DNA of 42,416 nt from Bacillota bacterium. GTDB lineage: Bacteria; Bacillota_I; Bacilli_A; RF39; UBA660. Both the position numbers and the translations under genes were made by a program. Below, one piece after another: positions 34,333 through 42,160 of this stretch (positions within the stretch are counted from its first letter, which is position 1; each line of letters begins with the position of its first letter). The DNA lies in contig SVAM01000011.1 in NCBI GenBank assembly GCA_015059425.1, positions 1-42,416 of the forward strand, in the 5' to 3' direction. The notes under the pieces were generated by a model. That model searched no databases. It was not told the origin of the DNA and saw nothing but the letters and a program-made list of their open reading frames with translations.

Positions 34333-35040
34333 ATGAAAAAGAAAAAGATATTAAAAAGAGTATTACCATTCACTCTTGCTTGTGTTTCAACGATAATGTT
34401 AAGCAGTGGATGTCAAAATAAAATTAATAATGATGATCCAAAATTTTATTCTGTTGTTTTATATTCAGATAGTGAAAAAATAGTAGATGGTCTTATTTAT
34501 TTAGATAGTAAAGAATTAAAAGTATTAGAGATTTATGATCAAATAAATAATAAAACTAATTATTATTTAGTAAAACCTACACTTAAATATTCATTAGATA
34601 GTAGAGAAGCAAAAAATATTGCTTCATTGCGTTTTAATGATACAGATATAAAATCTTATATAGCCAATAGTAGTTCAAGTTATACTGAAAATAGTTTCGA
34701 ATCCATTTTTAAAGATGGGATTTATTTATGGATAGATAGTTTATCATCTAACAATACACCTTATTATGGTGAACATACATATATAAATATTAAAGGTAAT
34801 AATTTTTATCATATAGAAATAAATTATTTAATTAAAAATGGCGATACTGAATTGCAAAATGAGAAGCAAGTATATACTAGATTAAATGATGTTTTATATA
34901 GCTTAGAAAATGAAGTGTTTAAAATAAAAGTTTTTGATTTTGAAGATATTTATGAAAAAGGTTTATATTCTTATGAAGAACTTGAAGTTTTTATTGCTCA
35001 ATTAAATAATGATAATTCTAGAAAGTTAACTAATAATTAA
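34333..35040 (+). CDS. Lipoprotein of unknown function
   Basis: 235 residues with a classic lipoprotein signal: Lys-rich n-region, hydrophobic LPFTLACVSTIML, lipobox SSGC with Cys at residue 27. The mature part is small and globular with strands such as FYSVVLYSDSEKIVDGLIYL and NYYLVKPTLKY; Asp/Asn/Ser-rich, no catalytic motif seen. It would sit on the outer face of the membrane. AGGAGG ribosome binding site, own promoter and terminator, so expressed alone. I do not recognise the family. Confidence 0.65.
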   Translation: MKKKKILKRVLPFTLACVSTIMLSSGCQNKINNDDPKFYSVVLYSDSEKIVDGLIYLDSKELKVLEIYDQINNKTNYYLVKPTLKYSLDSREAKNIASLRFNDTDIKSYIANSSSSYTENSFESIFKDGIYLWIDSLSSNNTPYYGEHTYINIKGNNFYHIEINYLIKNGDTELQNEKQVYTRLNDVLYSLENEVFKIKVFDFEDIYEKGLYSYEELEVFIAQLNNDNSRKLTNN

Positions 35041-35056
35041 ATTTATTAGTTTTTTT
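35028..35056 (+). terminator. Intrinsic terminator
   Basis: A 9-bp perfect stem AACTAATAA/TTATTAGTT with a 6-nt loop and T-run; the left arm lies within the last codons of the lipoprotein gene. Confidence 0.8.
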
Positions 35057-35122
35057 CTTTTATATGAAGTTTTAGTAGAATATAATAAAATTTTTTTGTA
35101 TAATAAGATTAGGTGACAAGTG

Positions 35123-36259
35123 ATGATTTATTTAGATTATAGTGCTACAACTCCGGTAGGATTTGAAGTATTAGATACATATAATAGAACAAGTAAAGAT
35201 TTTTTTGGGAATCCTAATTCTTTGCATGAGTTAGGTGTTAAAGCAAAAAATTTAATGAATAGTGCAACTAAACAAATAGCAGAAATATTTAATGTACAAG
35301 ATAGTGAAATAACTTATACAAGTGGAGCTACACAGTCAAATAATTTGGCACTACTTGGAGTTGCATTACAAAATTACAAAAAAGGAAAACATATAATTGT
35401 TTCAAAGTTAGAACATCCAAGCATTTATGCTATATGTGATTATTTAGCTAGTATTGGTTATGAAATAAGTTATGTAAAAAATGATAATGAAGGTTTAATA
35501 GATTTTGAAGATTTAAAAAGTTTAATTAGACCAGATACAATATTAGTTAGTTTTTGTGCTGTAAATAGTGAAACTGGTGTGAGACAACCACTAAAAATGA
35601 TTAGACAAATTATTAAAAAGGAAAACCCTAATACTATAATACATTCTGATATGACACAAGCAGTAGGTAAAGTAAGTGTTAATTTACACGATGTTGATTT
35701 AGCTACATTTACTGGACATAAGATTTACGGCCCAAAAGGTATTGGTGTTTTATATAAAAGTTGTAGTATAAATGTTATACCGATTTTATATGGATCAGGA
35801 AAAAGTAATATGTTAAATCCAGGAACTCCAGCATTACCTTTAATTGTTTCATTATCTAAAGCAGTAAGACTTGCAACAACAGATTTAGAAAAAAGAGAAA
35901 GGTTTATTGAAAGATTAAATTTAAAAATTGTAGATGCATTAAGTAAATATGAAGGAATAATGATTAATAAAACTAAGTATTCTATTCCTCATATATTAAA
36001 TATAAGTTTAAGAAATATAAAAGCAGAGACATTCTTACACGCTTTAGAAGAATATGAAATTTATGTGAGTTCAAATACAGCTTGTTCAAGTGGTGATTTA
36101 TCATCCAGTGTACTTGCGATATATGATGATAAAGTAAGAGCATCTTCAACATTAAGAATAAGTTTATCGCATCTAACTACTACAGATGAAGTTAATAAAT
36201 TTATAGAATACTTTATTCAAGTATATAAAAGACTTAGTGGTTTAAATAGTAATATATAA
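35123..36259 (+). CDS. Cysteine desulfurase (NifS/IscS-like)
   Basis: 378 residues. PLP enzyme of aminotransferase class V: MIYLDYSATTPV, the SGATQSNNLAL motif, HSDMTQAVGK, Schiff-base lysine in TGHKIYGPKGIG, and the catalytic loop SSNTACSSGD with its Cys. It takes sulfur from cysteine as a persulfide for Fe-S clusters and tRNA thiolation. The next gene is thiI, so sulfur delivery for 4-thiouridine is the likely main role, as in the nifZ-thiI pair of Bacillus. Start at 35123 (AGGTGA 6 nt upstream). A terminator separates it from thiI, but both may be expressed together. Confidence 0.93.
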   Translation: MIYLDYSATTPVGFEVLDTYNRTSKDFFGNPNSLHELGVKAKNLMNSATKQIAEIFNVQDSEITYTSGATQSNNLALLGVALQNYKKGKHIIVSKLEHPSIYAICDYLASIGYEISYVKNDNEGLIDFEDLKSLIRPDTILVSFCAVNSETGVRQPLKMIRQIIKKENPNTIIHSDMTQAVGKVSVNLHDVDLATFTGHKIYGPKGIGVLYKSCSINVIPILYGSGKSNMLNPGTPALPLIVSLSKAVRLATTDLEKRERFIERLNLKIVDALSKYEGIMINKTKYSIPHILNISLRNIKAETFLHALEEYEIYVSSNTACSSGDLSSSVLAIYDDKVRASSTLRISLSHLTTTDEVNKFIEYFIQVYKRLSGLNSNI

Positions 36260-36286
36260 AATACACTTTTAAATAAGTGTATTTTT
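36258..36286 (+). terminator. Intrinsic terminator
   Basis: An 11-bp stem AAAATACACTT/AAGTGTATTTT with a 6-nt loop, T-run in the right arm and after it. Confidence 0.8.
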
Positions 36287-36332
36287 AATTTACAAATAAT
36301 TAAATATTAAGTATAATACATTTGTGATTTAT

Positions 36333-37520
36333 ATGAAAAAAGTTGTTTTAATTAAATATGGTGAATTATCTACAAAAAAAGATAATATTAATTTCTTTTT
36401 AACTAAATTAAAAGAAAATGTTTTGTATGCTTTAAAAGATTTAGATGTTACTGTTGATTATGATTTAGGTAGAATGTTTATAAATACAAATGATAATCAT
36501 GAAGAGGTAGTAAGTAGAGTTACTAAAATTTTTGGTATACATGAAATAAATATCTGTTATATAATTGATTCAATAGATTTTGATGATGTATCAAAGGAAG
36601 TTTTAAAATTACTTAAAGATAAAGAATTTAAAACTTTTAAAATAGAAACTAAAAGAAGTAATAAAAAAATAAATAGTACTAGTATTGAATTAAGCAGAAA
36701 AATGGGTGGAGTTATTTTAAAAAATATTTCTGATATAAAAGTTGATGTAAATAATCCTGAAATACTTGTAAACATTGAATATCGTAATAACAATACTTTA
36801 GTTTATTTTGAAAAAATTAAAGGTTTAGGTGGCTATCCTGTGGGTACTTTAGGTAAAGGTTTGTTAATGCTTAGTGGGGGAATAGATTCACCTGTAGCGG
36901 GTTATTTAGCGTGCAAAAGAGGAGTAAAATTGGAAGCTATATATTTTGAAAGCCCTCCTCATACAAGTATAGAGGCTAAAAATAAAGTTATAGCTTTAGC
37001 AAGAAAATTAACTTCATATAATGGAGAAATTAACTTACATATAATTAATTTTACAGAAATTCAAGAAGCAATATATAAAAATATACCTCATGAATATTTA
37101 ATAACTATCATGAGAAGAATGATGTATCGAATAAGTGCAATAATTGCAAGTAATAGAAATTCAAAAATATTAATTAATGGTGAATCAATTGGACAAGTAG
37201 CTAGTCAAACATTAACTAGTATGTCCGCTATAAATGAAGTTGTTAAAATACCAGTAATAAGACCTCTAGCATGTTTTGATAAATTAGATATTATTGATAT
37301 AGCTAAAAATATAGATACATATGAAACTAGTATTTTACCATTTGAAGATTGTTGTACAATATTTGTGCCTAAACATCCTGTAATTAATCCAGATAAAAAA
37401 AGATGTAGTGAATATGAAACATTAATACCATACGAGGAATTAATATATCAAGCTATAAAAAATCATGAAATATTAAAAATTAATACTAAAGAAAAACATG
37501 AATTTGAGGATTTACTATAA
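36333..37520 (+). CDS. thiI: tRNA 4-thiouridine synthetase ThiI
   Basis: 395 residues. N-terminal ferredoxin-like and THUMP domains (VVLIKYGELSTKKDN, then RVTKIFGIHEI), then the PP-loop ATPase motif LMLSGGIDSPVAGYL (~174-188), FESPPHTS, GESIGQVASQTL and the family's LPFEDCCTIFVPKHP with its cysteine. It adenylates U8 of tRNA and inserts sulfur supplied by the desulfurase next door. It lacks a C-terminal rhodanese domain, as in Gram-positive ThiI. Start at 36333: TATAAT at 36312-36317 leaves a leader of only ~8 nt, with a weak ribosome binding site (TGTGAT). Confidence 0.95.
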   Translation: MKKVVLIKYGELSTKKDNINFFLTKLKENVLYALKDLDVTVDYDLGRMFINTNDNHEEVVSRVTKIFGIHEINICYIIDSIDFDDVSKEVLKLLKDKEFKTFKIETKRSNKKINSTSIELSRKMGGVILKNISDIKVDVNNPEILVNIEYRNNNTLVYFEKIKGLGGYPVGTLGKGLLMLSGGIDSPVAGYLACKRGVKLEAIYFESPPHTSIEAKNKVIALARKLTSYNGEINLHIINFTEIQEAIYKNIPHEYLITIMRRMMYRISAIIASNRNSKILINGESIGQVASQTLTSMSAINEVVKIPVIRPLACFDKLDIIDIAKNIDTYETSILPFEDCCTIFVPKHPVINPDKKRCSEYETLIPYEELIYQAIKNHEILKINTKEKHEFEDLL

Positions 37521-37693
37521 TGGGAACTTGTGTTATATGTAATATTGCTTATGATCCTTGTTGGGATGAATATGGTAATGAACTATTAGACCCTTTTACA
37601 GGGATATGTTATAAATGCAAAAAAAAAATAGAAAATGGCGAAATAGTTTTAGAAGATTCTGATGAAAATGCTCTAAAAAATGAAAGGAATTAA
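37520..37693 (+). CDS. 57-residue zinc-ribbon-like protein
   Basis: The ATG overlaps the thiI stop by one base (TAATG), a classic coupled arrangement, and the stop is 2 nt before the NUDIX ATG. Two CxxC pairs (CVIC at 4-7 and CYKC at 30-33) separated by a 22-residue loop with Cys14 and Trp15 form a likely zinc ribbon; an acidic C-terminus follows (EIVLEDSDENALKNERN). The frame is free of stops and has genuine protein composition, so I regard it as a real gene. Function unknown; position suggests a link to tRNA thiolation or plain co-expression. Confidence 0.65.
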   Translation: MGTCVICNIAYDPCWDEYGNELLDPFTGICYKCKKKIENGEIVLEDSDENALKNERN

Positions 37694-37695
37694 GA

Positions 37696-38163
37696 ATGGA
37701 AAAATTAGGAATTGGTGTAGGAATTATTTTATTAAATGAAAATCAAGAAGTCCTATTATTATTAAGAAATGACGATGCGCTTTTAGCTGATAGTGATATG
37801 CGACTTGAAGGAACATATACTTTACCAAGTGGTAAGGTAAAATACGGAGAAACATTTGAAGAAGCAGCAGTAAGAAAAACTAAAGATGAAAGTAACATTG
37901 ATATAGATATAAAAGATTTACAAGTTGTATCTTTATCAAATGATATAAACGAGTATGCACATTATGCAACAATAGGATTAATAGCAACAAAATATACTGG
38001 TGAATTTAAATTAAAAAACAGTGGCGAATTTAGTGGCTACGGTTGGTTTAAATTAGATGAATTACCTAGTAATTTATGTGTTCCCAGTATTAAAATAATT
38101 AATAATTATTTTAATAACGTAATATATAGTGATGATATAAATGTTAGAAAACTAATAAAATAA
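37696..38163 (+). CDS. NUDIX hydrolase with a degenerate catalytic box
   Basis: 155 residues with the NUDIX fold: IGVGIILLNENQEVLLLLRN, then the box region GKVKYGETFEEAAVRKTKDE. Against the consensus GX5EX7REUXEEXGU, Gly46, Glu52, Arg60 and Glu65 are kept, while the RE glutamate is Lys61, the first Glu of EE is Asp64, and the Gly is Asn67. Glu at the RE position normally helps bind the metal, so activity may be reduced or altered. Ribosome binding site AAAGG; third gene of the thiI unit. It ends 1 nt before the convergent helicase gene. Confidence 0.8.
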   Translation: MEKLGIGVGIILLNENQEVLLLLRNDDALLADSDMRLEGTYTLPSGKVKYGETFEEAAVRKTKDESNIDIDIKDLQVVSLSNDINEYAHYATIGLIATKYTGEFKLKNSGEFSGYGWFKLDELPSNLCVPSIKIINNYFNNVIYSDDINVRKLIK

Positions 38164-38164
38164 A

Positions 38165-39604
38165 CTATAAATGAACAAAAGATATATACTTTTTAAAATC
38201 CTTAACTAACTCTTCTATAAAAATAGAAGGGTTATTTTTATCTACAAATAAATAGCAGTAGTTTTTAGTACGAGTTAGCGCTACATAAAATAATCTTCGT
38301 TCTTCTTCATAAGGATAATATTCTTTGTGTAATAAAATATAATTAAGTATTTTTTCATCTTTAATTTTGGAAGGTAGAGAATTAACATTGTTAGTTAAAT
38401 TAATTATTAACACATTTTCTTCTTCTAATCCTTTTGCTTTATGAATTGTTTTATAATATATATTTTTATCTTTAATATTTAATGTGTTATTAATAATATA
38501 TTTTTTATCTATACAATAATATAAATCATTATTATTTCTTCCTAAAATCATTAAGTTATTAGAATCTATATAATTAATAGCTTTTGTAAAATCCTTTTTT
38601 ATGTCTTTATAATAAAGAATAATTATAGGCTTTATTAAATGTTTATTTGATTTTAAAAGCTTTTTAATTTGTCTATTATTTTTCATTATAAATGAACCTG
38701 CTACGTTAATTAGTTCTTTACTATTACGATAAGTATTTGTTAAATATAATTTTTTTACATGTTTAAAATTTTTAGAAAAATTTAAAAAATTCTTAATATC
38801 ACACCCTGAAAAACGATAAATAGACTGAAAATCATCACCTACTACAGTTATAAATGCATTAGTCTTTTTCATAATTTCTTTTACTAAATTTTCTCTAATT
38901 TTAGATGTATCTTGATATTCATCAATAATTATATATTTGTAATTTTTATTAATTCCATTGTTTTTTACTAATCTAGTGGCAATATAAATCATATCATCAA
39001 AATCCATCTCTTTAGATGACTTTTTCTCTAATAAATATATTTCATAAATCTTTTTAATAATTAATAATGTTGGTTTATCCCTCTGCTTTGCTTTATTGAT
39101 TATTTTGTCAAAATAAGTTATATCATAATAATTTGCTATAAATAATTTGATAAATTTAATAATAGTATTTTTGTAATTAATAAATTCATTAGAATCTAGA
39201 TAGTTCTTATTTAATAATAATTTTTCAAAATATTTACTTTTTATTGAATAAAATATTTCATGTACTAAATATTCTAATAAATCATCATTACAAATATTAT
39301 AATTTTTTTTATTGTCTTTAATTATTTCTAAAGCAAGTTTGTGAAATGTATACACTTTATTATCCTTTTTTAATTCATTTTTTATTTTTTCTTGTAAACT
39401 TATGGCGGCATTATTAGTAAATGTAATGCAAAGTATTTCATCTAATTTTATATTTTTGTATTTTACTAAATATTTGATTTTTCCTACCATAGTTAAACTC
39501 TTTCCGGATCCTGCTCCCGCGATAATTATGGTATTTTTGTTGTTAGTTAAGGCTGCTTTTGTTTGTTCTTTATCTAAAATATTATTATGTACTTTTATTT
39601 CCAT
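38165..39604 (-). CDS. Short UvrD/Rep-type superfamily 1 DNA helicase
   Basis: 479 residues against ~650-750 for PcrA/UvrD. Motifs in order: Q-type LDKEQTKAAL, Walker A IIAGAGSGKSLT, Ia CITFTNNAA, Walker B IIIDEYQDTS, motif III VGDDFQSIYRFSG, motif IV TNTYRNS, motif V YKTIHKAKGLEEENV and motif VI RRLFYVALTRTKN. All catalytic residues are intact; the 1B and 2B accessory domains are shortened, and the C-terminal tail is absent. It should unwind DNA 3' to 5' using ATP. The only large gene on this strand in the last 30 kb; ribosome binding site weak (AGAAAG). Confidence 0.88.
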   Translation of the reverse strand: MEIKVHNNILDKEQTKAALTNNKNTIIIAGAGSGKSLTMVGKIKYLVKYKNIKLDEILCITFTNNAAISLQEKIKNELKKDNKVYTFHKLALEIIKDNKKNYNICNDDLLEYLVHEIFYSIKSKYFEKLLLNKNYLDSNEFINYKNTIIKFIKLFIANYYDITYFDKIINKAKQRDKPTLLIIKKIYEIYLLEKKSSKEMDFDDMIYIATRLVKNNGINKNYKYIIIDEYQDTSKIRENLVKEIMKKTNAFITVVGDDFQSIYRFSGCDIKNFLNFSKNFKHVKKLYLTNTYRNSKELINVAGSFIMKNNRQIKKLLKSNKHLIKPIIILYYKDIKKDFTKAINYIDSNNLMILGRNNNDLYYCIDKKYIINNTLNIKDKNIYYKTIHKAKGLEEENVLIINLTNNVNSLPSKIKDEKILNYILLHKEYYPYEEERRLFYVALTRTKNYCYLFVDKNNPSIFIEELVKDFKKYISFVHL

Positions 39605-39630
39605 ATTTTTCTTTCTATAAATAGTTGTTT

Positions 39631-39778
39631 ATGTTAAAATAAATTTGAGCGTTAGGTATAGGTAAAATATTAAGTTTTAGGAGTTAGTATTGAAATGAAA
39701 TTTGTCCTAACGCTCAAGATAATATTTTAAAAATAATAATTTAAAATATCAAGAAAAACCGTTCGACAAAGTTCGACA
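39631..39778 (+). repeat. Intergenic repeat, copy C: 12-bp inverted repeat, palindrome and two perfect 0A-like boxes
   Basis: Begins with the same ATGTTAAAAT as 25085-25094, then TTGAGCGTTAGG (39645-39656), which pairs perfectly with CCTAACGCTCAA (39706-39717) across 49 nt. The AT-rich palindrome follows, then TTCGACA at 39762-39768 and again at 39772-39778, exactly 10 bp apart. It matches 25085-25370 with ~134 internal bases missing. An 11-codon frame MKFVLTLKIIF at 39695-39730 has AGGAG upstream and shares its last seven codons' sense (LTLKIIF) with copy B. Confidence 0.75.
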
Positions 39779-39806
39779 CTTAGTTTGATAAAGTTATTTT
39801 ATAGAG

Positions 39807-39835
39807 TTGATTTATTTTTAAAAATATTTTAAAAT
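39807..39835 (+). promoter_or_regulatory. Promoter of the ZnuA-like lipoprotein gene
   Basis: TTGATT (39807-39812), 17-bp spacer, TAAAAT (39830-39835); the 0A-like boxes end 28 bp upstream of the -35. Confidence 0.65.
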
Positions 39836-39862
39836 AATTATATTGAAAGTAGGAATTAATTA

Positions 39863-40726
39863 ATGAAAAAAATTATTAAAATATGTTCTTTTATAATATT
39901 TATGTTATGTATGTCTGGATGTTTTAAAGAAGATAAATTAAGCAATGATAATGTATATACTACAATATATCCAATTAAATATTTAACTAATTATATGTAT
40001 GGTGAAAATAAAGTAGTTGCTAGTATATATCCAAATGGTGCTGATGTTACAAATTATGAACTTACTAACAAACAAAAAGAAACTTATAGTAGTGGAGCAC
40101 TTTTTGTATATAATGGTTTAACTACTGAAAAAGAGCTTGCAAGAGAATTTTTAAATGATAATAAAGATATGCTTTTAATTGATGTTTCTTATGGTTTAAA
40201 TTATGAAAATAATATTGAAGAACTATGGTTAAGTCCTAATAATTATTTAATGCTAGCTAAAAATATAAAAAACAATTTAATTGATTATACAACAAGTAGA
40301 GTAATTAAAGATTCTATAGAAACTAAATATAAAGAATTAGAAGAAACATTATCCTATATGGATGCTGAATTAAGAAGTATTGCAAGTACTGCTAAAACTG
40401 ATGGAAATCCAGTATTAGTTGTTTCATCTAATAAATTAAAATTTTTAGAGAATTATGGTTTTGAAGTAATGGTTTTAGATAATGAAAATATTAGTTCATC
40501 TACTATTAAAAGTAATTTTAAAAATGAAAAATATAAAAATATATTTTTATGTAGTACTGATATTAAAAATGATTTAATATCAGAATTAGAAAAAAGTTAT
40601 AAAGCTAATGTAATAAATGTAAACATGCTTTATACGCTAACTGATACTGAAGCAATTAATAATGAAAATTATGAAACAATAATGAATATTTTTATAGATA
40701 ATATAAGAAATACTGCACTAAGTTAA
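39863..40726 (+). CDS. ZnuA-like lipoprotein lacking the metal-binding histidines
   Basis: 287 residues. Lipoprotein signal with lipobox MSGC (Cys20). The order of strands follows the cluster A-I zinc/manganese-binding proteins: VYTTIYPIKYLTNYMYGEN, then SIYPNGADVTNYELT where relatives have P-H-D-x-E, EELWLSPNN where they have D-P-H-x-W, VLVVSSNKLKFLENYGFEV where they have F-H-D-A-F, and VINVNML where an Asp ligand is usual. All four ligand positions lack His/Asp. No permease or ATPase genes adjoin. It probably kept the fold for another ligand or for protein contacts. Confidence 0.75.
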   Translation: MKKIIKICSFIIFMLCMSGCFKEDKLSNDNVYTTIYPIKYLTNYMYGENKVVASIYPNGADVTNYELTNKQKETYSSGALFVYNGLTTEKELAREFLNDNKDMLLIDVSYGLNYENNIEELWLSPNNYLMLAKNIKNNLIDYTTSRVIKDSIETKYKELEETLSYMDAELRSIASTAKTDGNPVLVVSSNKLKFLENYGFEVMVLDNENISSSTIKSNFKNEKYKNIFLCSTDIKNDLISELEKSYKANVINVNMLYTLTDTEAINNENYETIMNIFIDNIRNTALS

Positions 40727-40745
40727 TTGTGTTAGTATTTTTTTT
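40709..40745 (+). terminator. Intrinsic terminator
   Basis: Stem AATACT/AGTATT extended by GCAC/GTGT (one bulged T, one G-T pair), then T8. The left arm lies in the end of the lipoprotein gene. Confidence 0.75.
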
Positions 40746-40746
40746 G

Positions 40747-40755
40747 TGTTAAAAT
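40747..40755 (+). promoter_or_regulatory. Extended -10 promoter of ffh
   Basis: TGTTAAAAT, directly after the terminator T-run; GGAGAG ribosome binding site and ATG follow within 25 bp. Confidence 0.6.
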
Positions 40756-40777
40756 AGTTTTGCTGGAGAGTGATAAA

Positions 40778-42085
40778 ATGTTTGAATATATGGGAGATAG
40801 ATTAAGTAAAGCAATAAAGAATATTAGAGGTATGGGTACTATTACTGAAGAAAATATTAGTGAAGCTATGCGTGAGATTAGACTTGCTTTACTTGAAGCC
40901 GATGTAAATTATCAGGTAGTTAAAGAGTTTATTTCAAATGTAAAAGAAAAAGCTTTAGGGTTAGATGTTTCTAAAAGCTTAAAGCCAGATGAAGTTTTTA
41001 TTAAATTAGTTAAAGAAGAGTTAATTTCTTTATTAGGAGGAGATTATGTCCCATTAAAAGTAGAAAAAGGTACTAATATATTGATGTTATGTGGACTTCA
41101 AGGTAGTGGTAAAACTACTACAGCTGGAAAACTTGCTAATCATTTACGTAAGAAATACAATAGAAAACCTTTATTAGTTGCTTGCGATATTTATCGCCCA
41201 GCAGCTATAGAACAATTAATGGAAGTTGTAAAAAGTTTAAATATACCAGTATTTACAAAAGGAAAAGTTAATCCAGTAGAAATAATTACAGATGCTTTAG
41301 AATATGCTAAAGAAAATAGTTTAGATTATATAATTATAGATACTGCAGGTCGTTTGCAAATTGATGAAGCTTTAATGCAAGAATTAAAAGATATTTCTAG
41401 TAATTTTAAAATAGATGAAACTATACTTGTAATAGATGCAATGATGGGTCAAGATGCTATAAATGTTATTACAGGTTTTAATAATGCTTTAAATTTAACT
41501 GGTACAATACTTACTAAACTTGATGGTAATACAAAAGGTGGAGTAGCACTATCAGTTCGTCACTTAACCAATATACCCATTAAATTTGTAGGTGATTCTG
41601 AAAAAATGGATGGGTTACGAGAATTTTATCCAGAAGTAATGGCAAATAGGATTCTTGATATGGGTGATATTTTAGGTATTGCAGAAAAAGTAGAAAATTT
41701 AATTAGTGAAGATGATGCTAAAGAACAAATGACTAAAATGAAAAAAGGAAATTATGATTTAGATGACTTTTTAAATAATTTAAGACAAATAAAAAAATTA
41801 GGGCCTTTAGAAAATATTTTGAAAATGCTACCAGGCGCTAGAAAAATGGGCTTAAATAATATAAGCATAGATCCTAAAGATTTAGCTCATATTGAAGCTA
41901 TTGTAAGTTCTATGACACCATATGAGCGAAGACATCCAGATATACTTAAAGCTAGTCGTAAACAAAGAATAGCTAAAGGCAGTGGAAGAAGTGTTGAAGA
42001 AGTAAATCGTTTATTGAAACAATTTGAACAAATGAAAGTTATGATGAAGCAATTTAGTAATGGAAATATGAAGTTACCTTTTTAA
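40778..42085 (+). CDS. ffh: Signal recognition particle protein Ffh (SRP54)
   Basis: 435 residues. N domain (MFEYMGDRLSKAIKNIRG), then the G domain with GLQGSGKTTTAGKLA (P-loop), CDIYRPAAIEQL, IIDTAGRLQID, and TKLDGNTKGG. The M domain is methionine-rich and includes ASRKQRIAKGSGRSVEEVN (the SRP RNA-binding helix-turn-helix). It binds signal sequences at the ribosome and delivers them to FtsY. The start is the ATG at 40778 after GGAGAG; an upstream in-frame TTG at 40760 is rejected. Slightly short at the C-terminus, otherwise typical. ylxM, which often precedes ffh in Bacillota, is absent. Confidence 0.96.
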   Translation: MFEYMGDRLSKAIKNIRGMGTITEENISEAMREIRLALLEADVNYQVVKEFISNVKEKALGLDVSKSLKPDEVFIKLVKEELISLLGGDYVPLKVEKGTNILMLCGLQGSGKTTTAGKLANHLRKKYNRKPLLVACDIYRPAAIEQLMEVVKSLNIPVFTKGKVNPVEIITDALEYAKENSLDYIIIDTAGRLQIDEALMQELKDISSNFKIDETILVIDAMMGQDAINVITGFNNALNLTGTILTKLDGNTKGGVALSVRHLTNIPIKFVGDSEKMDGLREFYPEVMANRILDMGDILGIAEKVENLISEDDAKEQMTKMKKGNYDLDDFLNNLRQIKKLGPLENILKMLPGARKMGLNNISIDPKDLAHIEAIVSSMTPYERRHPDILKASRKQRIAKGSGRSVEEVNRLLKQFEQMKVMMKQFSNGNMKLPF

Positions 42086-42107
42086 TAAAAATAGGTTATT
42101 TACCCAA

Positions 42108-42134
42108 ACATAGAAATTTATTAAACATAAAATA
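42108..42134 (+). promoter_or_regulatory. Candidate mother-cell sigma (SigK/SigE-like) promoter of the CotD-like gene
   Basis: AC at 42108-42109, 16-bp spacer, CATAAAATA (42126-42134), which fits the CATAnnnTA -10 of SigK and nearly fits SigE. Such AT-rich matches can be chance, but coat genes are the expected targets. Confidence 0.4.
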
Positions 42135-42157
42135 CACTAGAAAGGAAAGTGTATTTT
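42129..42157 (+). promoter_or_regulatory. Hairpin with the ribosome binding site in its loop
   Basis: A 10-bp perfect stem AAAATACACT/AGTGTATTTT encloses loop AGAAAGGAA, which is the ribosome binding site of the gene starting at 42161. It could modulate translation or stabilise the mRNA 5' end. Confidence 0.55.
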
Positions 42158-42160
42158 ATT

